From assembly GCA_903869265.1 (NCBI GenBank), contig CAIPYE010000005.1:1-64000 (forward strand): 64,000 bases of DNA, read 5' to 3'. The stretch is from an uncultured delta proteobacterium (GTDB taxonomy: Bacteria; Desulfobacterota; Desulfobulbia; Desulfobulbales; Desulfurivibrionaceae). The first letter of the stretch is position 1, and each line of letters starts with the position of its first letter. This document shows, in pieces, positions 1-9,593 of the stretch. Made by a program: the position numbers and the translations under genes. The notes beneath the pieces were generated by a model. The model was not told the origin of the DNA. It searched no databases and saw only the letters and a program-made list of their open reading frames with translations.

Positions 1-332
1 TCCACGAGATCGACACCATAACCCAGAGCAACGCGGCGGCAGCGGAAGAATCCGCCTCCGCTTCCGAAGAGCTGAACGCCCAAGCGGAAATGATGAAGGG
101 TTCGGTGGGGAATCTGCTGGAAATGGTGGGCGGCGCTGAAGGCCAGGCACAAGCGCAGCAAGATACCAAAAGGCTGAGACGGCCACCCACTCCGGCGCAG
201 GCAAGCGCCAAAAAACTCGCTCCCCCGGCCAGAAAAGCCCTGCCACCCGCGCCAAAGAAACAAAACGCCCCTCCGAAGGGAGCAAAGCCCGAGGATATCA
301 TCCCCATGGGCGATGACTTTGAGGATTTTTAA
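1..332 (+). CDS. Methyl-accepting chemotaxis protein, C-terminal part only
   Basis: This is the last ~110 residues of a chemoreceptor whose start lies before the window. The frame opens with an ITQSNAAAAEES-type heptad pattern, the descending arm of the MCP signalling coiled coil. It is followed by a low-complexity Ala/Pro/Lys linker and an acidic tail ending DDFEDF. The adjacent complete chemoreceptor has the same architecture and nearly the same tail (DDEFENF), so the two are probably paralogues. The tail fits the x-aromatic-x-x-aromatic pattern of CheR-tethering pentapeptides. The protein would dock CheA/CheW at the cytoplasmic membrane; its sensory domain cannot be seen here. Identity as an MCP is near certain. 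Confidence 0.9.
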   Translation, partial: HEIDTITQSNAAAAEESASASEELNAQAEMMKGSVGNLLEMVGGAEGQAQAQQDTKRLRRPPTPAQASAKKLAPPARKALPPAPKKQNAPPKGAKPEDIIPMGDDFEDF

Positions 333-477
333 TTTTTTCTAAAAAAATGGGAACTTTTTCTGTGAGGGGAAGGTCTTAATATTACAAGCAACGTGAAAGC
401 CCAGAAATCTCCTCCCCTTGGTTTCTTTTCACCTTGTTTCTTCTTCCCCTCTCTTCCTCGCCGCCACAAGCGGCATT

Positions 478-520
478 CAGAGGCCATTTCCGCCCCTCCG
501 GAAATGGCCTCTGTTTTTTT
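478..520 (+). terminator. Strong Rho-independent terminator after the first MCP
   Basis: A perfect 15-bp stem (478-492 pairing with 499-513) with a 6-nt loop is followed directly by seven T. It lies ~145 bp after the stop of the first chemoreceptor and ends that transcript. The rest of the 322-bp gap holds AT-rich DNA and the putative promoter of the next gene. Confidence 0.9.
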
Positions 521-540
521 ACCAGGCAGCTGTTTTTTTC

Positions 541-570
541 TTGATAATCTTTCTCGAATAATCATATCCT
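541..570 (+). promoter_or_regulatory. Putative sigma-70 promoter of the haem-MCP gene
   Basis: TTGATA (541-546) and TATCCT (565-570) are separated by 18 bp, just downstream of the terminator and ~85 bp before the chemoreceptor start. The -35 box is 5/6 and the -10 box 4/6 to consensus. Called from the match and position only. Confidence 0.4.
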
Positions 571-654
571 ACTAGCAGAAAACACTCAACATCAAGCCTG
601 TCCACCGCAGGATGCACACGGAAAATACCCACCATTTCTTTAAGGGGAAAAAGC

Positions 655-2391
655 ATGGATCTCAAGCAGTGGTCGTTACGGGGCAAAATTGTGCTGGTAG
701 GCGTATTGCTACCCTCCCTGCTTATCGTGGTACTCTTCCGTCTCTACTCCGGCGAATCAAGGGAGAAAACCCTCGCCGCTTACGCGGACAAGGCGAGAGC
801 CATCTGTCTGACCGCCGAGTCCACCCGCGATGAGATGGAAACGAAGTGGCAGATGGGCCTGTTCACCGCCGAGCGTCTCCGGGAGCTGGCGGCAGCTGGA
901 GAAAAAGACAAGGTTCTTGCCATGGTTCCTGTAGTTTCCGCCTGGAATGCGGCAATGCGCAAGGCGAAAGAAGGCGGCTACACTTTCAAGGTGCCGAAAC
1001 ACACGCCCAGAAATCCAAAAAACGAACCGGATCAGCTTGAAGCCAAGGCTCTCAAGGTGATGGGCGACCAGCATCTTGACGAATATTACGAAATCGACCC
1101 CGCCATCAATGCTGTTCGTTATTTCCGGGCGGTCCGTCTTTCGCAAACCTGCCTGCTCTGCCACGGTGACCCGAAATCCTCCCAGGCACTCTGGGGGAAC
1201 GACAACGGAACCGATCCCACCGGCGGCCCCATGGAGAACTGGAAGGTCGGTGAAGTTCACGGCGCCTTCGAGGTAATCCAGTCCTTGGAACCCGCGGACA
1301 AGCAGTTGAGCGCCTCCATCACCAAGGCCACTTATCTGGTGGTGGCCGGTTTGGCCATCATGGCTGTGCTCTTCGCCACCCTGGTAATCCGCATCGTGTC
1401 CAATTCGGTGATCAAGCCGGTCACCCGGATCATCGCCGATCTGACCCGAAGCTCCGACAATCTCCTTGACGCCGCCAACCAGGTTTCTTCCGCCAGCAAC
1501 GAATTGGCTGACGGCGCAACCCGCCAGGCCGCAAGCTTAGAAGAGACCTCGGCCTCGCTGGAAGAGATGTCCTCCATGACAAAACAGAACGCCGAAAACG
1601 TGAGCCAGACCAGCCTGATGGCGGAAAATGCCAGAAGCTCTGCCGAGGTCGCCCAGCAGAGCATGGAGCGGATGACCGACGCCATCGCCAGCATCAAAAA
1701 ATCCTCGGATCAAACCGCAGTGATCATGAAAACCATTGACGAGATAGCCTTTCAGACCAACCTGCTAGCCTTAAACGCCGCCGTAGAGGCGGCGCGGGCC
1801 GGCGAGGCCGGGGCAGGTTTTGCCGTGGTGGCCGACGAGGTTCGCAATCTGGCCCTGCGCAGCGCAGAAGCCGCCAAAACCACAGCGCAACTCATTGAAG
1901 AATCACAGAAAAATGCGGACAACGGTGTGAAATCCGCGGCGGAAGTGCAGGAAATCCTGGTCAAAATCGTAGATGGGGTCAAAAAGGTCAGCCAGCTTGC
2001 CAGGGAAATCACCGTGGCCAGCGACGAGCAAGCCCAGGGCGTTACCCAGATCAATTTCGCCGTCTCCGACGTGGACAAGGTGACCCAGGGCAACGCCGCC
2101 ATCTCCGAAGAGGCGGCCTCGGCAAGTGAAGAAATGTCCGGCCAGGCCAAGGAGCTCAGTGAACTGGTCCATTCCCTGGCCGATGTGGTGGGAGCCCGGC
2201 AGAGTAGCGCTCCGTTGCCGCACACCAGTATCCACAGAAAAACGACGGCGCGGCAAGTCCAGACACGCAGGACTATGACGGCTCCGGCTAAGCCGACGAA
2301 AAAACTGACCGCACCCACGGCTGCCAAGACTCCGGCAACCAAAGCGCAGGATGTCATCCCCTTTGACGACGATGAGTTTGAAAACTTTTAG
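655..2391 (+). CDS. Methyl-accepting chemotaxis protein with periplasmic c-type haem (DUF3365/Tll0287-like) domain
   Basis: A 578-residue transmembrane chemoreceptor. The first membrane segment is at about residues 12-28. The periplasmic region (about 35-220) resembles DUF3365/Tll0287-like haem sensors and carries CLLCH at residues 166-170, a covalent haem c site. A second membrane segment (about 225-248) leads into a cytoplasmic coiled coil with the hairpin tip [21 protein letters not shown], which contacts CheA/CheW. A Pro/Lys/Thr-rich linker ends in DDEFENF, a possible CheR tether. The start is chosen for AGGGGA 8 nt upstream of ATG. A bacteriohemerythrin follows after 23 bp with its own ribosome site, so this is likely an operon for redox or oxygen taxis. 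The ligand (redox state, O2 or NO) is an inference. Confidence 0.92.
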   Translation: MDLKQWSLRGKIVLVGVLLPSLLIVVLFRLYSGESREKTLAAYADKARAICLTAESTRDEMETKWQMGLFTAERLRELAAAGEKDKVLAMVPVVSAWNAAMRKAKEGGYTFKVPKHTPRNPKNEPDQLEAKALKVMGDQHLDEYYEIDPAINAVRYFRAVRLSQTCLLCHGDPKSSQALWGNDNGTDPTGGPMENWKVGEVHGAFEVIQSLEPADKQLSASITKATYLVVAGLAIMAVLFATLVIRIVSNSVIKPVTRIIADLTRSSDNLLDAANQVSSASNELADGATRQAASLEETSASLEEMSSMTKQNAENVSQTSLMAENARSSAEVAQQSMERMTDAIASIKKSSDQTAVIMKTIDEIAFQTNLLALNAAVEAARAGEAGAGFAVVADEVRNLALRSAEAAKTTAQLIEESQKNADNGVKSAAEVQEILVKIVDGVKKVSQLAREITVASDEQAQGVTQINFAVSDVDKVTQGNAAISEEAASASEEMSGQAKELSELVHSLADVVGARQSSAPLPHTSIHRKTTARQVQTRRTMTAPAKPTKKLTAPTAAKTPATKAQDVIPFDDDEFENF

Positions 2392-2414
2392 CAACCACAC
2401 ACAGGAGGAACACC

Positions 2415-2822
2415 ATGGCATTATTGACCTGGCAGGACAAGTATTCCGTTGGCATCCGAGAAATCGACGACCAACACAAGCAACTCATCACCATGATCAA
2501 CGAACTCAACGACGCCATGCTGGCAGGCAAAGGCAAGGATGTCTTGATGACGGTATTGAACAAACTGGCCAGCTACTGCGTGAGCCATTTCGGCACCGAA
2601 GAAAAACTGTTTGACACCCATGCCTACCCGGAAACCGCCGACCACAAAGACAAACACCACAAAATGACCGCCAAGGTCACGGCGCTCATCGGCGAGGTGA
2701 AAAGCGGCAAAAGCACGGTCAGCATCGAGGTGATGAATTTCCTCAAGAACTGGCTGGACAAGCACATCATGGAAACGGACAAGAAATACGGCCCCTACCT
2801 GAACAGCAAGGGCGTCAAGTAA
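2415..2822 (+). CDS. Bacteriohemerythrin
   Basis: A 135-residue single-domain hemerythrin that binds O2 at a non-haem di-iron centre in a four-helix bundle. The family ligand pattern is visible: DDQHKQL near residue 20, the HFGTEEKLF helix near 58, HKDKH near 75, and the C-terminal HIMETDKKY helix, where His and Asp ligate iron. The length is typical. A strong AGGAGG precedes the ATG. Its place directly behind the haem chemoreceptor suggests that it buffers or delivers O2 for sensing, or detoxifies it in an anaerobe; that link is inferred from position. Confidence 0.93.
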   Translation: MALLTWQDKYSVGIREIDDQHKQLITMINELNDAMLAGKGKDVLMTVLNKLASYCVSHFGTEEKLFDTHAYPETADHKDKHHKMTAKVTALIGEVKSGKSTVSIEVMNFLKNWLDKHIMETDKKYGPYLNSKGVK

Positions 2823-2897
2823 GCGATTCTCACACAGGGTCGGGGCAGCGCACAAATCCGCTCCCCCGACCGCCCTACCACACATCTCAGGCTTCCC

Positions 2898-3095
2898 ATG
2901 AACTGCCGGGTAAACATCGACACCTACCGTTGCAACAGTTGTGAAACCTGCGTGGTCATTTGTCCTGAGGTCTTTCGGATGAGTCCGGCGTTGGAAAAAG
3001 CGGAGGTCGTCGCGGATACCGTTTCCTGCAGCGAGTCCCTTGAACGGGCCGCAGCCATGTGTCCGGAAAAATGCATCGATATTGAACAGGGCTGA
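2898..3095 (+). CDS. Small [4Fe-4S] ferredoxin
   Basis: A 65-residue soluble electron carrier. Cysteines at 12, 15 and 18 (CxxCxxC) plus Cys55-Pro form one [4Fe-4S] site. Cys22 and Cys44 sit where Desulfovibrio gigas ferredoxin has a disulfide in place of the lost second cluster, so a single-cluster, possibly disulfide-bearing ferredoxin is predicted. It is the last gene before a convergent terminator and lies 75 bp behind the hemerythrin, so it may be co-transcribed. Its redox partner is not evident. Confidence 0.88.
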   Translation: MNCRVNIDTYRCNSCETCVVICPEVFRMSPALEKAEVVADTVSCSESLERAAAMCPEKCIDIEQG

Positions 3096-3125
3096 ATCAA
3101 TCGATAAGATCGTGGCAGGCAAAAC

Positions 3126-3157
3126 AAGAAGGCCATCCGGAAACGGATGGCCTTCTT
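3126..3157. terminator. Bidirectional hairpin terminator between ferredoxin and hsp20
   Basis: A 14-bp perfect stem with a GAAA tetraloop between two convergent genes. On the plus strand TTT completes the 3' arm; on the minus strand GTTTT follows the stem. It can stop both transcripts, although the T-tracts are short. Confidence 0.8.
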
Positions 3158-3186
3158 TGCACCATCAACCAAATATTTTGCTTGGT

Positions 3187-3588
3187 TCAGATGCCCCGCA
3201 CCTCAATCCTGCGCGGCTTGGCAGGAGCAACCTTGGGCAACACCAGGGTGAGCACCCCATCGGCCATGGTGGCCTGGATTTTTTCCTGGTCAATGGTTTC
3301 CGTCACCGTGAACCTGCGCAGGTAGCTTCCGGGCTCAAACTCGCGCAGGAGAAAGGTTTCTCCCTCTTGATTTTCTGAAGCCACTGTACCGCGGATGGTC
3401 AGGGTCTCATTTTCCAGCTCAATTTCAACCCCTTCCTTGGCAACCCCAGGCATCTCTGCCAGCACGTTGACCGCCTCGGCGGTTTCAAAGATATCCACCG
3501 CAGGCACATACTGCTTTTCCGGTTTGGTTGGCTCCCCAGACTGCTGCACTTCCTGCTTCTGTTGAATCTGCATTTCTTTTTCAGTCAT
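3187..3588 (-). CDS. Hsp20 family small heat-shock protein (downstream copy)
   Basis: A 133-residue alpha-crystallin chaperone that holds unfolded proteins in oligomers. The alpha-crystallin domain spans about residues 30-125: YVPAVDIFET, the MPGV turn, ENETLTIRG, then GVLTLVLPK and the short tail. A polar, Gln/Glu-rich N-arm precedes it. The start is the ATG 7 nt after AGGAG; an in-frame ATG two codons earlier directly abuts the Shine-Dalgarno and is unlikely. It follows another hsp20 by 46 bp in the same direction, so the two form a paired operon. The two proteins differ enough to be class A/B partners rather than a recent duplication. Confidence 0.93.
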   Translation of the reverse strand: MTEKEMQIQQKQEVQQSGEPTKPEKQYVPAVDIFETAEAVNVLAEMPGVAKEGVEIELENETLTIRGTVASENQEGETFLLREFEPGSYLRRFTVTETIDQEKIQATMADGVLTLVLPKVAPAKPRRIEVRGI

Positions 3589-3634
3589 ATGCATACTCCT
3601 GTAAAAAGGATAAACACAATTCCTCAGGCCTGTT

Positions 3635-4087
3635 TCAGCCGACATTCACCTTGATCTGCTTCGGTTTGACCGCTTCCGCCTTGGGCAGGGTGATGGTGAC
3701 AATTCCGTCCGCTGCCTTGGCCTCAATCCTATCCACTTGAACCTTGGTCGGCAGGGCGATGGCCCGGCTGAACTTGCCGCATTCGAGCTCCCTGCGGTGA
3801 TAAGAGTATTTTTCATTCGCCGTGCAGGTCTTCCTTTCTCCCCGGATGGTCAGGGTGTCGCCCTCGATGGAGATTTCGACCTCGCTGGCTGGCACCCCAG
3901 GAATCTCAGCCCGGACATAGATGTTGGCGCTGTCTTCCGAGATGTTCAAAGCCGGAAATACCGTGGCCCTCCCGCCGGAGTTCGAGCCTGTTCCCTGGAA
4001 AAACGAATCCAGTTCTCTGCGCATTATTTCAAAATCGGTCCAGGGATTTCTGAATAATTTCTGATCGGAAAATCGTATTATCGCCAT
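3635..4087 (-). CDS. Hsp20 family small heat-shock protein (upstream copy)
   Basis: A 150-residue alpha-crystallin protein and first gene of the hsp20 pair. The N-arm (MAIIRFSDQ, then PWTDFEIMRRELDSFF) is typical of class A Hsp20. The crystallin domain contains FPALNISE, the IPGV turn, EGDTLTIRGER, and GIVTITLPKAE near the C-terminus. The start is set by AGGAGG 5 nt before the ATG; longer open frame upstream has no ribosome site. No CIRCE element was found upstream; a plain TTGACA-type promoter is listed separately. It probably forms mixed oligomers with its downstream neighbour. Confidence 0.94.
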   Translation of the reverse strand: MAIIRFSDQKLFRNPWTDFEIMRRELDSFFQGTGSNSGGRATVFPALNISEDSANIYVRAEIPGVPASEVEISIEGDTLTIRGERKTCTANEKYSYHRRELECGKFSRAIALPTKVQVDRIEAKAADGIVTITLPKAEAVKPKQIKVNVG

Positions 4088-4151
4088 ATGCCCCTCCTGT
4101 GAGAATGATATATAACAACCTGATTTCACATATCTTATCAGCTGCACACAC

Positions 4152-4179
4152 AAAATAAGAATTGTTGGCGGCTTGTCAA
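4152..4179 (-). promoter_or_regulatory. Putative promoter of the hsp20 pair
   Basis: On the minus strand TTGACA (4179-4174) and TATTTT (4157-4152) are 16 bp apart, ~65 bp before the upstream hsp20 start. The -35 is a perfect match and the -10 is 4/6. The base before the -35 makes CTTGACA, so a heat-shock sigma factor cannot be excluded. Confidence 0.45.
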
Positions 4180-4420
4180 GACCGGTAAAAATTTTCCGTA
4201 TATCCTCAGTTAGCAGAGCGAAACCGGCCACATCATGCCACAGAGGAAATCATCTTTGCGAAAGAGCGATGATTCTTCTACCCTCAAAAAAAAAAATCGG
4301 GTATAGTTGCGACCCGGATTCAGGCGCAACCGCTGGCGTTTCGGCCTGAATCCACCCCCCTTGCGGCCCCGTGCCGTCTGTTGCGGGCTACATTCATCAC
4401 AAGAAAACAGGAGAAACTTC

Positions 4421-5068
4421 ATGAAACTCATTCTTTTGGGCGCACCAGGCGCTGGCAAAGGCACAGTGGCAAAGCTACTCACCGCCATCGACGGTTCGGT
4501 ACAGATTTCCACCGGCGACATTCTCCGCGGCGCGGTTCAGGCCGGCACCCCGCTGGGCAAGGAAGCGGAAGGCTATATGAACCGCGGCGATCTGGTTCCC
4601 GACTCACTGATCATGGGCATCATGGAAAATCGGCTCCAGGAGCCCGATTGCGCCAAGGGCTTTTTGCTGGACGGCTTCCCGCGCACCATCCCCCAGGCTG
4701 AAGCCCTGACCGCCCTGCTGAAAAAACTCAACATCACCCTGGACATGGTCGCCTCCATCGACGTGCCCCGCGACGTGATCTTCGACCGGCTCTGCACGAG
4801 AAGGACCTGCACCAACCCTTCCTGCCAGGCGATCTACAACACCAAAAGCAACCCAACCAAGGTCGAAGGCATCTGCGACAAATGCGGCAGCCCGGCAATC
4901 CAGCGCGAGGACGAAACCCAGGAAGCCATCGCCCATCGGTTGGACACCTACAACGAGAAGACCGCGCCCCTGGCCGGTTTTTACGAAAAGTCAGGGTTGC
5001 TGAAATCCATCGTCGGCACCTCCAGCGATGTGGTGGTTGACGCCATCAAGAAGCAACTTGGCCTCTAA
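4421..5068 (+). CDS. adk: Adenylate kinase
   Basis: A cytoplasmic enzyme interconverting ATP + AMP and 2 ADP. The P-loop GAPGAGKGT is at residues 7-15, the AMP-binding core contains STGDILR and GFPRT, and the LID (about 125-165) holds four cysteines (CTNPSC and CDKC), the zinc-binding LID of long bacterial adenylate kinases. The length of 215 residues is standard. The start is chosen because AGGAG lies 7 nt before this ATG and the homologous N-terminus begins [10 protein letters not shown]. It overlaps or abuts trmFO, so the two are co-transcribed. Confidence 0.97.
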   Translation: MKLILLGAPGAGKGTVAKLLTAIDGSVQISTGDILRGAVQAGTPLGKEAEGYMNRGDLVPDSLIMGIMENRLQEPDCAKGFLLDGFPRTIPQAEALTALLKKLNITLDMVASIDVPRDVIFDRLCTRRTCTNPSCQAIYNTKSNPTKVEGICDKCGSPAIQREDETQEAIAHRLDTYNEKTAPLAGFYEKSGLLKSIVGTSSDVVVDAIKKQLGL

Positions 5069-6392
5069 ACCCCCGGAGATTACCATCATCGGCGGCGGCC
5101 TCGCGGGATGCGAGGCCGCCTGGCAAGCTGCCCAACGCGGCTGCCGGGTGACCATCCATGAGATGAAGCCGGTGCGCTTCAGCCCGGCGCACGAGTCGCC
5201 GCAGCTGGCGGAGCTTGTGTGCAGCAATTCCCTGCGCTCCGCCGATGTCTCTTCCGCCGTGGGGCTCCTTAAGGAAGAGATGCGGCGCTTGGGTTCCCTG
5301 ATCATGGCGGCCGCCGACCAGACCCAGGTTCCGGCCGGTCGGGCCCTGGCCGTGGACCGCTCCCTCTTTGCCCAATTCATCACCGAAAAAATCGAAGCAC
5401 ATCCCGCCATCACCGTGATCCGGGAGGAAGTCACCAAACTCCCTCCTCCAGGGCAATGGCCGATCATCATGGCCTCCGGTCCGCTCACCTCAAGCCCGCT
5501 TGCCGCGTCCCTGGCCCAACTCACCGGGGAAGAGCACCTGGCCTTTTACGACGCCATCGCCCCCATCGTCACCGCCGACTCCCTGAACATGACCATCGTC
5601 TACCGGGCCTCCCGCTACGACGACGGGCCGGGCGACTATCTGAACTGCCCCATGAACCGCGACGAATACGCAACCTTTATCGAGGCCCTGCGCACCGCCG
5701 ACAAGGTGCCGCTCAAGGAATTCGAGGAACAAAAATACTTTGAGGGATGTCTTCCCATCGAGGTGATGATGGAACGCGGCGAAAATACCCTGCGCTTCGG
5801 CCCCATGAAGCCGGTGGGTCTGCCCGACCCGCGTACCGGTCACGACCCGTACGGTGTGGTCCAACTCCGCATGGAAAAAAAGGACGGATTGCTCTATAAT
5901 ATGGTGGGCTTCCAGACCAAGCTGACCTATAAAGCCCAGCAGGAAGTGTTCCGCCTGATTCCAGGCATGACCCAGGCGGAGTTCGCCCGGCTCGGCAGCA
6001 TCCACCGCAACACCTTTGTCTGCGGCCCCAAGGTGCTGCTCCCCAGCCTGCAAGTGAAAAACCGGCCCGATCTGCTGCTGGCCGGGCAGATCACCGGAGT
6101 GGAGGGATATGTGGAGTCCACGGCCATGGGGTTGCTGGCCGGGATCAACACGGTGCGATTGGCCAATGGCCAGACGGTTCTCGACCTGCCCAACGACACC
6201 GCCATGGGTGCCCTGGTCGGCCATTTGACCCAGACCGACCCCAAGCATTTCCAGCCCTCCAACATCAACTTTGGCCTGTTCCCTGCGTGGGAAACGAAAC
6301 TACCCAAAAAACTGCGAGGTCAACAACGTGCTGAAACAGCCCTGGCGTCCCTCAAAAAATTCTGCGATGCGGAAAGGCTGGAACCGGCTTAA
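5058..6392 (+). CDS. trmFO: Methylenetetrahydrofolate-tRNA (uracil-5-)-methyltransferase TrmFO
   Basis: A folate- and FAD-dependent enzyme making 5-methyluridine at tRNA position 54. It has the FAD dinucleotide fold [13 protein letters not shown] at the N-terminus, the family CSNSLRS segment, [11 protein letters not shown], the [14 protein letters not shown] core and the C-terminal [15 protein letters not shown] contact. The length (~444 aa) is typical. The start is uncertain: a TTG overlapping the end of adk by 11 bp gives the usual short leader before the FAD motif and has AAGAAG just upstream; an in-frame ATG ten codons earlier (5028) is the alternative. The stop overlaps the next gene's start by 26 bp. 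Confidence 0.94.
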   Translation: MASKPPEITIIGGGLAGCEAAWQAAQRGCRVTIHEMKPVRFSPAHESPQLAELVCSNSLRSADVSSAVGLLKEEMRRLGSLIMAAADQTQVPAGRALAVDRSLFAQFITEKIEAHPAITVIREEVTKLPPPGQWPIIMASGPLTSSPLAASLAQLTGEEHLAFYDAIAPIVTADSLNMTIVYRASRYDDGPGDYLNCPMNRDEYATFIEALRTADKVPLKEFEEQKYFEGCLPIEVMMERGENTLRFGPMKPVGLPDPRTGHDPYGVVQLRMEKKDGLLYNMVGFQTKLTYKAQQEVFRLIPGMTQAEFARLGSIHRNTFVCGPKVLLPSLQVKNRPDLLLAGQITGVEGYVESTAMGLLAGINTVRLANGQTVLDLPNDTAMGALVGHLTQTDPKHFQPSNINFGLFPAWETKLPKKLRGQQRAETALASLKKFCDAERLEPA

Positions 6393-9300
6393 GCATGCGC
6401 GGTTTCTTCTTCGCTCTTCTTTCCTGCTCGCCACCCTGCTGATCCTCGCCATGGCTCAATCCGCCAGCGCTTCACCGCTCCCCCTGCAACAGCTCGAGAT
6501 CGCCTTTGACCTTACAGGCCATAGGCTTACCGGCAAATCCGTCATCACGGTGCCTGCCCAGACTGCGGCCACCATCACCTTGAACACCCTTGAGATTATT
6601 TCGCTGCAGCTGAACACCACCCCCATCCAAGCCACGAAACAACTAACCATTCTGCCGACCCCAGAAGAGCAGCTGGTGACCATCCGCTTTCAAAAAACCG
6701 TGGCGGACTCCCAGATGGATGGGCGCATCGACCCCAGCGGCATCGCCCTCACCGGGCCCTGGTACCCGCAGCTCGACACCGATTGCCTCTATGCGCTGAC
6801 CGCCGCCATCCCCAAACAGTTTGAGGCCATCTCCGAGGCCGAGGAAATCACCGACACGGTGACCAAAGATATCCGCACTGTCCGCTTTCGCTTCAACCAC
6901 CCCCTGAACAACCTCAACTTTGTGGCCGGGCCCTATGTGGTAGAGCATGAGCCCTTTGGCCCCGGTCAGATCCTGTATTCCTATTTCTTTGCAGAAGACC
7001 GGGAACTGGCGGCGGAATACCGCAAGAAAACCCTTGGCTACCTCAAGCGCTATCAAGAATTGATCGGCCCCTATCCCTACAAACGTTTCAGTATCGTAGA
7101 AAACCGGCTGCCCACCGGCTACGCCATGCCCACCTTCACCCTGCTCGGCCAGGCCGTGGTCCGTCTGCCCTTCATCACCGAGACCTCCCTGGGCCATGAG
7201 ACGCTGCACAGTTGGTTCGGCAACGCGGTCGGCGTGGATGGGAGCCAAGGGAACTGGTGCGAGGGGCTGACCACCTACCTGGCAGATCAATCCTTTGCCG
7301 CGGACAAAGGGGGTGATGCCGGATTCAGAAAGCAGCAGCTCATCAACTACCAAAGCTATGTAGCCCCGGACAACACTCTGACGCTCAAGGATTTCATCGG
7401 GGCTGGCAGCCATCTTCTCTCCGGGAACAAAGCGGCGCGGGCAGTGGGCTACGACAAGGGGAGCATGCTCTTCCACATGCTGTTCCGGGAGATAGGCGAT
7501 GCTCCCTTTTACGCCGGGCTTCGGGATTTTTATGCGCATTTTCGGAATCACCAGGCGAGTTGGCAGGATTTAATGACAAGTTTCAATACAAGCTCCCACC
7601 AAAACCTTGAACCGTTTTTCAACCAATGGCTCACCCGCGCCGATCTGCCCCGCCTGGAGCTCACCATGGGTAGCCTTAAGGAAAAAGACGGCCAGATCGA
7701 ACTTGGTCTCACCATCAAGCAGCGCCAGGAAAAGCCCTACCGACTGAGATTGCCTCTGGATATCGTCACCGCCAAGGGCAAGGAACGGCGCGAAGTGACT
7801 CTTACCGAAACCGAGACCAAACTGACCGTCAGCCTGGCTGATTATCCCACCCTGGTAATTGGTGATCCGGACTACGACCTGATGCGGACCCTGGCCCCCG
7901 AAGAACTGCCCCCCACCTGGTCACGCTTCCTCGGCGCCCGAGAGAGGCTGGCCATTGTCCCGGAAGCGGAAGACCTCCAGATCTATGCCCCGCTCATCGA
8001 ACTCCTTGCCTCCATGGACTGCCCGGTCAAGACCGCCAGCGAGGCCACGGACAAGGACCTGACAGGAAAGAGTGTGGTTTTTATCGGCACCGACAGCCTG
8101 TTAGCCCGCTCCATCTTTGCCACCTCGATTCAATCCGCCAGCGGCTTTAGCTTGGAGGCACGGGAGAATCCCCTCGCCCCAGGCCAGGTTGCGGTGCTGA
8201 TCGCCTCGAGCAGTGCGGCGGAAACAGCGGCGGCCAGCCCTAAGCTCGCCCATTACGGCAAGTACAGCGCACTCCATTTCAATCTGGGTCGGATTGACCA
8301 AAAAACCATCGCCGAGAGCGACCAAGGCATACACCTAGCTATTGACACCCCGCCCATGGGCATCGCCCTGCCCCAGGCCCTCTCCTTTGCCGCGATCATG
8401 GAACAGATCGGTGACAAACAGGTAGTCTATGTTGGGGAGAGCCACACCCGCAACGAGGACCATCTCCTGCAACTCAGGGTGATCCGGGCCATGTTTGCCC
8501 AAAACCCCCAGCTTGCCATCGGTATGGAAATGTTCAGCCGGGAGGCGCAGCCTGTTCTGGATCGGTATGTGGCAGGGGAGCTGAGCGAGCGGGAATTCCT
8601 GAAGCAATCGGGATACTTTTCCAAATGGGGCTACGATTACCGGTTGTACCGGGAGATCATCAACTTTGCCCGAAGCCACCATCTGCCCATCGTGGCCCTC
8701 AACCAGGAAAAGGAGCTTGTCAGCAAGGTCTTCAAGGAGGGCGCTTCGGCTCTCACCGCCGAGGAACTCGCCAAGGTTCCCGCAGACCGCGACTTGGCAA
8801 TCCCGGGCTATCGGGAGCGGATCACCGAGGTCTTTGCCTTGCACGGAGAGCACGGCGGCCCGGAACAGATCAACGGCTTTTTCCAGGCCCAGGCCATCTG
8901 GGACGAAACCATGGCCGAGTCCGTGACCACCTTCCTCTCCGCCCACCCGGAGAGCCGAATGGTGGTGCTGGCCGGACAGGGGCATGCCAACAAGAATACG
9001 GCCATTCCACCCCGAGTCACCCGCCGCCTGCCGACCATCCGCCAGGCCGTCATCCTGAACAGCGAGAACGAGGCGCTTGATCAGACCGAGGCGGACTACC
9101 TGATTTTTTCCAAGCCCGTTGAGCTGCCCCCGGCTGCGGTGCTCGGGGTGATGCTCGCCAACACCGCCGAGGGTCCACGGGTGGAGGGATTGTCAGAAAG
9201 GAGCAAAGCAGGAGCGGCTGGCATCCTGGTCAAAGACATCATTCTCGCCCTGGATGACGAGCCGGTGGCCGCCATCGACGACCTGAAGATCATCCTGCTT

Positions 9301-9399
9301 GGCAAGGAAATCGGCAAACAGGTGACAGTGCGGATCAAACGGAAATCAGGGGGATGGTTCAAGCAGGAGTCGATTCTTTCCATCCCGGTGGTGCTGTAG
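6367..9399 (+). CDS. Exported three-domain protein: M1-like metallopeptidase + ChaN-like haem-binding domain + PDZ
   Basis: About 1010 residues with an N-terminal signal peptide (hydrophobic run then AQSASAS). Domain 1 is gluzincin-like: HETLH at about residues 277-281 and a downstream WCEG glutamate at ~299, one residue closer than the usual HExxH-x18-E; a GYAMPT segment stands where GxMEN would be. Domain 2 (about 670-890) matches ChaN/DUF399 ([20 protein letters not shown]), a haem-binding fold. Domain 3 (about 925-1005) is PDZ-like. The start codon is uncertain: a GTG at 6328 preceded by GAGGT is the alternative. The three-part arrangement suggests an envelope protease linked to haem or iron use; that role is inference. 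Confidence 0.8.
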   Translation: MRKGWNRLKHARFLLRSSFLLATLLILAMAQSASASPLPLQQLEIAFDLTGHRLTGKSVITVPAQTAATITLNTLEIISLQLNTTPIQATKQLTILPTPEEQLVTIRFQKTVADSQMDGRIDPSGIALTGPWYPQLDTDCLYALTAAIPKQFEAISEAEEITDTVTKDIRTVRFRFNHPLNNLNFVAGPYVVEHEPFGPGQILYSYFFAEDRELAAEYRKKTLGYLKRYQELIGPYPYKRFSIVENRLPTGYAMPTFTLLGQAVVRLPFITETSLGHETLHSWFGNAVGVDGSQGNWCEGLTTYLADQSFAADKGGDAGFRKQQLINYQSYVAPDNTLTLKDFIGAGSHLLSGNKAARAVGYDKGSMLFHMLFREIGDAPFYAGLRDFYAHFRNHQASWQDLMTSFNTSSHQNLEPFFNQWLTRADLPRLELTMGSLKEKDGQIELGLTIKQRQEKPYRLRLPLDIVTAKGKERREVTLTETETKLTVSLADYPTLVIGDPDYDLMRTLAPEELPPTWSRFLGARERLAIVPEAEDLQIYAPLIELLASMDCPVKTASEATDKDLTGKSVVFIGTDSLLARSIFATSIQSASGFSLEARENPLAPGQVAVLIASSSAAETAAASPKLAHYGKYSALHFNLGRIDQKTIAESDQGIHLAIDTPPMGIALPQALSFAAIMEQIGDKQVVYVGESHTRNEDHLLQLRVIRAMFAQNPQLAIGMEMFSREAQPVLDRYVAGELSEREFLKQSGYFSKWGYDYRLYREIINFARSHHLPIVALNQEKELVSKVFKEGASALTAEELAKVPADRDLAIPGYRERITEVFALHGEHGGPEQINGFFQAQAIWDETMAESVTTFLSAHPESRMVVLAGQGHANKNTAIPPRVTRRLPTIRQAVILNSENEALDQTEADYLIFSKPVELPPAAVLGVMLANTAEGPRVEGLSERSKAGAAGILVKDIILALDDEPVAAIDDLKIILLGKEIGKQVTVRIKRKSGGWFKQESILSIPVVL

Positions 9400-9434
9400 C
9401 AAGGCTCGCCGGTAAACGTCCCGTGAAGACCATA

Positions 9435-9507
9435 CCGTTCGGGCTGCGCCTGTCGAAAACCAGCAGTTGCGCCGGAAATTGCGGTTCGACAGGCTCACCG
9501 CAAACGG
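9435..9507. repeat. REP-like inverted repeat (TTCGACAGGCTCA type), copy 1
   Basis: Two 23-bp arms (9435-9457 and 9485-9507) form an imperfect inverted repeat built on CCTGTCGAA/TTCGACAGG. Related arms occur at 28097-28183 and 34977-35051. It lies in the gap after the M1/ChaN/PDZ gene. Confidence 0.75.
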
Positions 9508-9542
9508 ACTAATGCGATTCCCCTCTTCACACATCTTTTCTT

Positions 9543-9571
9543 TTGGCCTTACCCCTGCTCCGGGCTATAAT
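9543..9571 (+). promoter_or_regulatory. Putative promoter of the UDG-like gene
   Basis: TTGGCC (9543-9548) and a perfect TATAAT (9566-9571) with a 17-bp spacer, 22 bp before the chosen ATG. This supports starting the protein at 9594 rather than further upstream. Confidence 0.5.
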
Positions 9572-9593
9572 GGGCAAAAATCAAGGACCGTCC

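Noticed and set aside
2391-2415. Separate promoter for the hemerythrin gene
   Set aside because: The gap is only 23 bp and holds just the ribosome site, so co-transcription with the chemoreceptor is the simpler reading.
4088-4231. CIRCE or other HrcA site for the hsp20 genes
   Set aside because: No TTAGCACTC-N9-GAGTGCTAA pattern; only a TTGACA-type promoter is visible.
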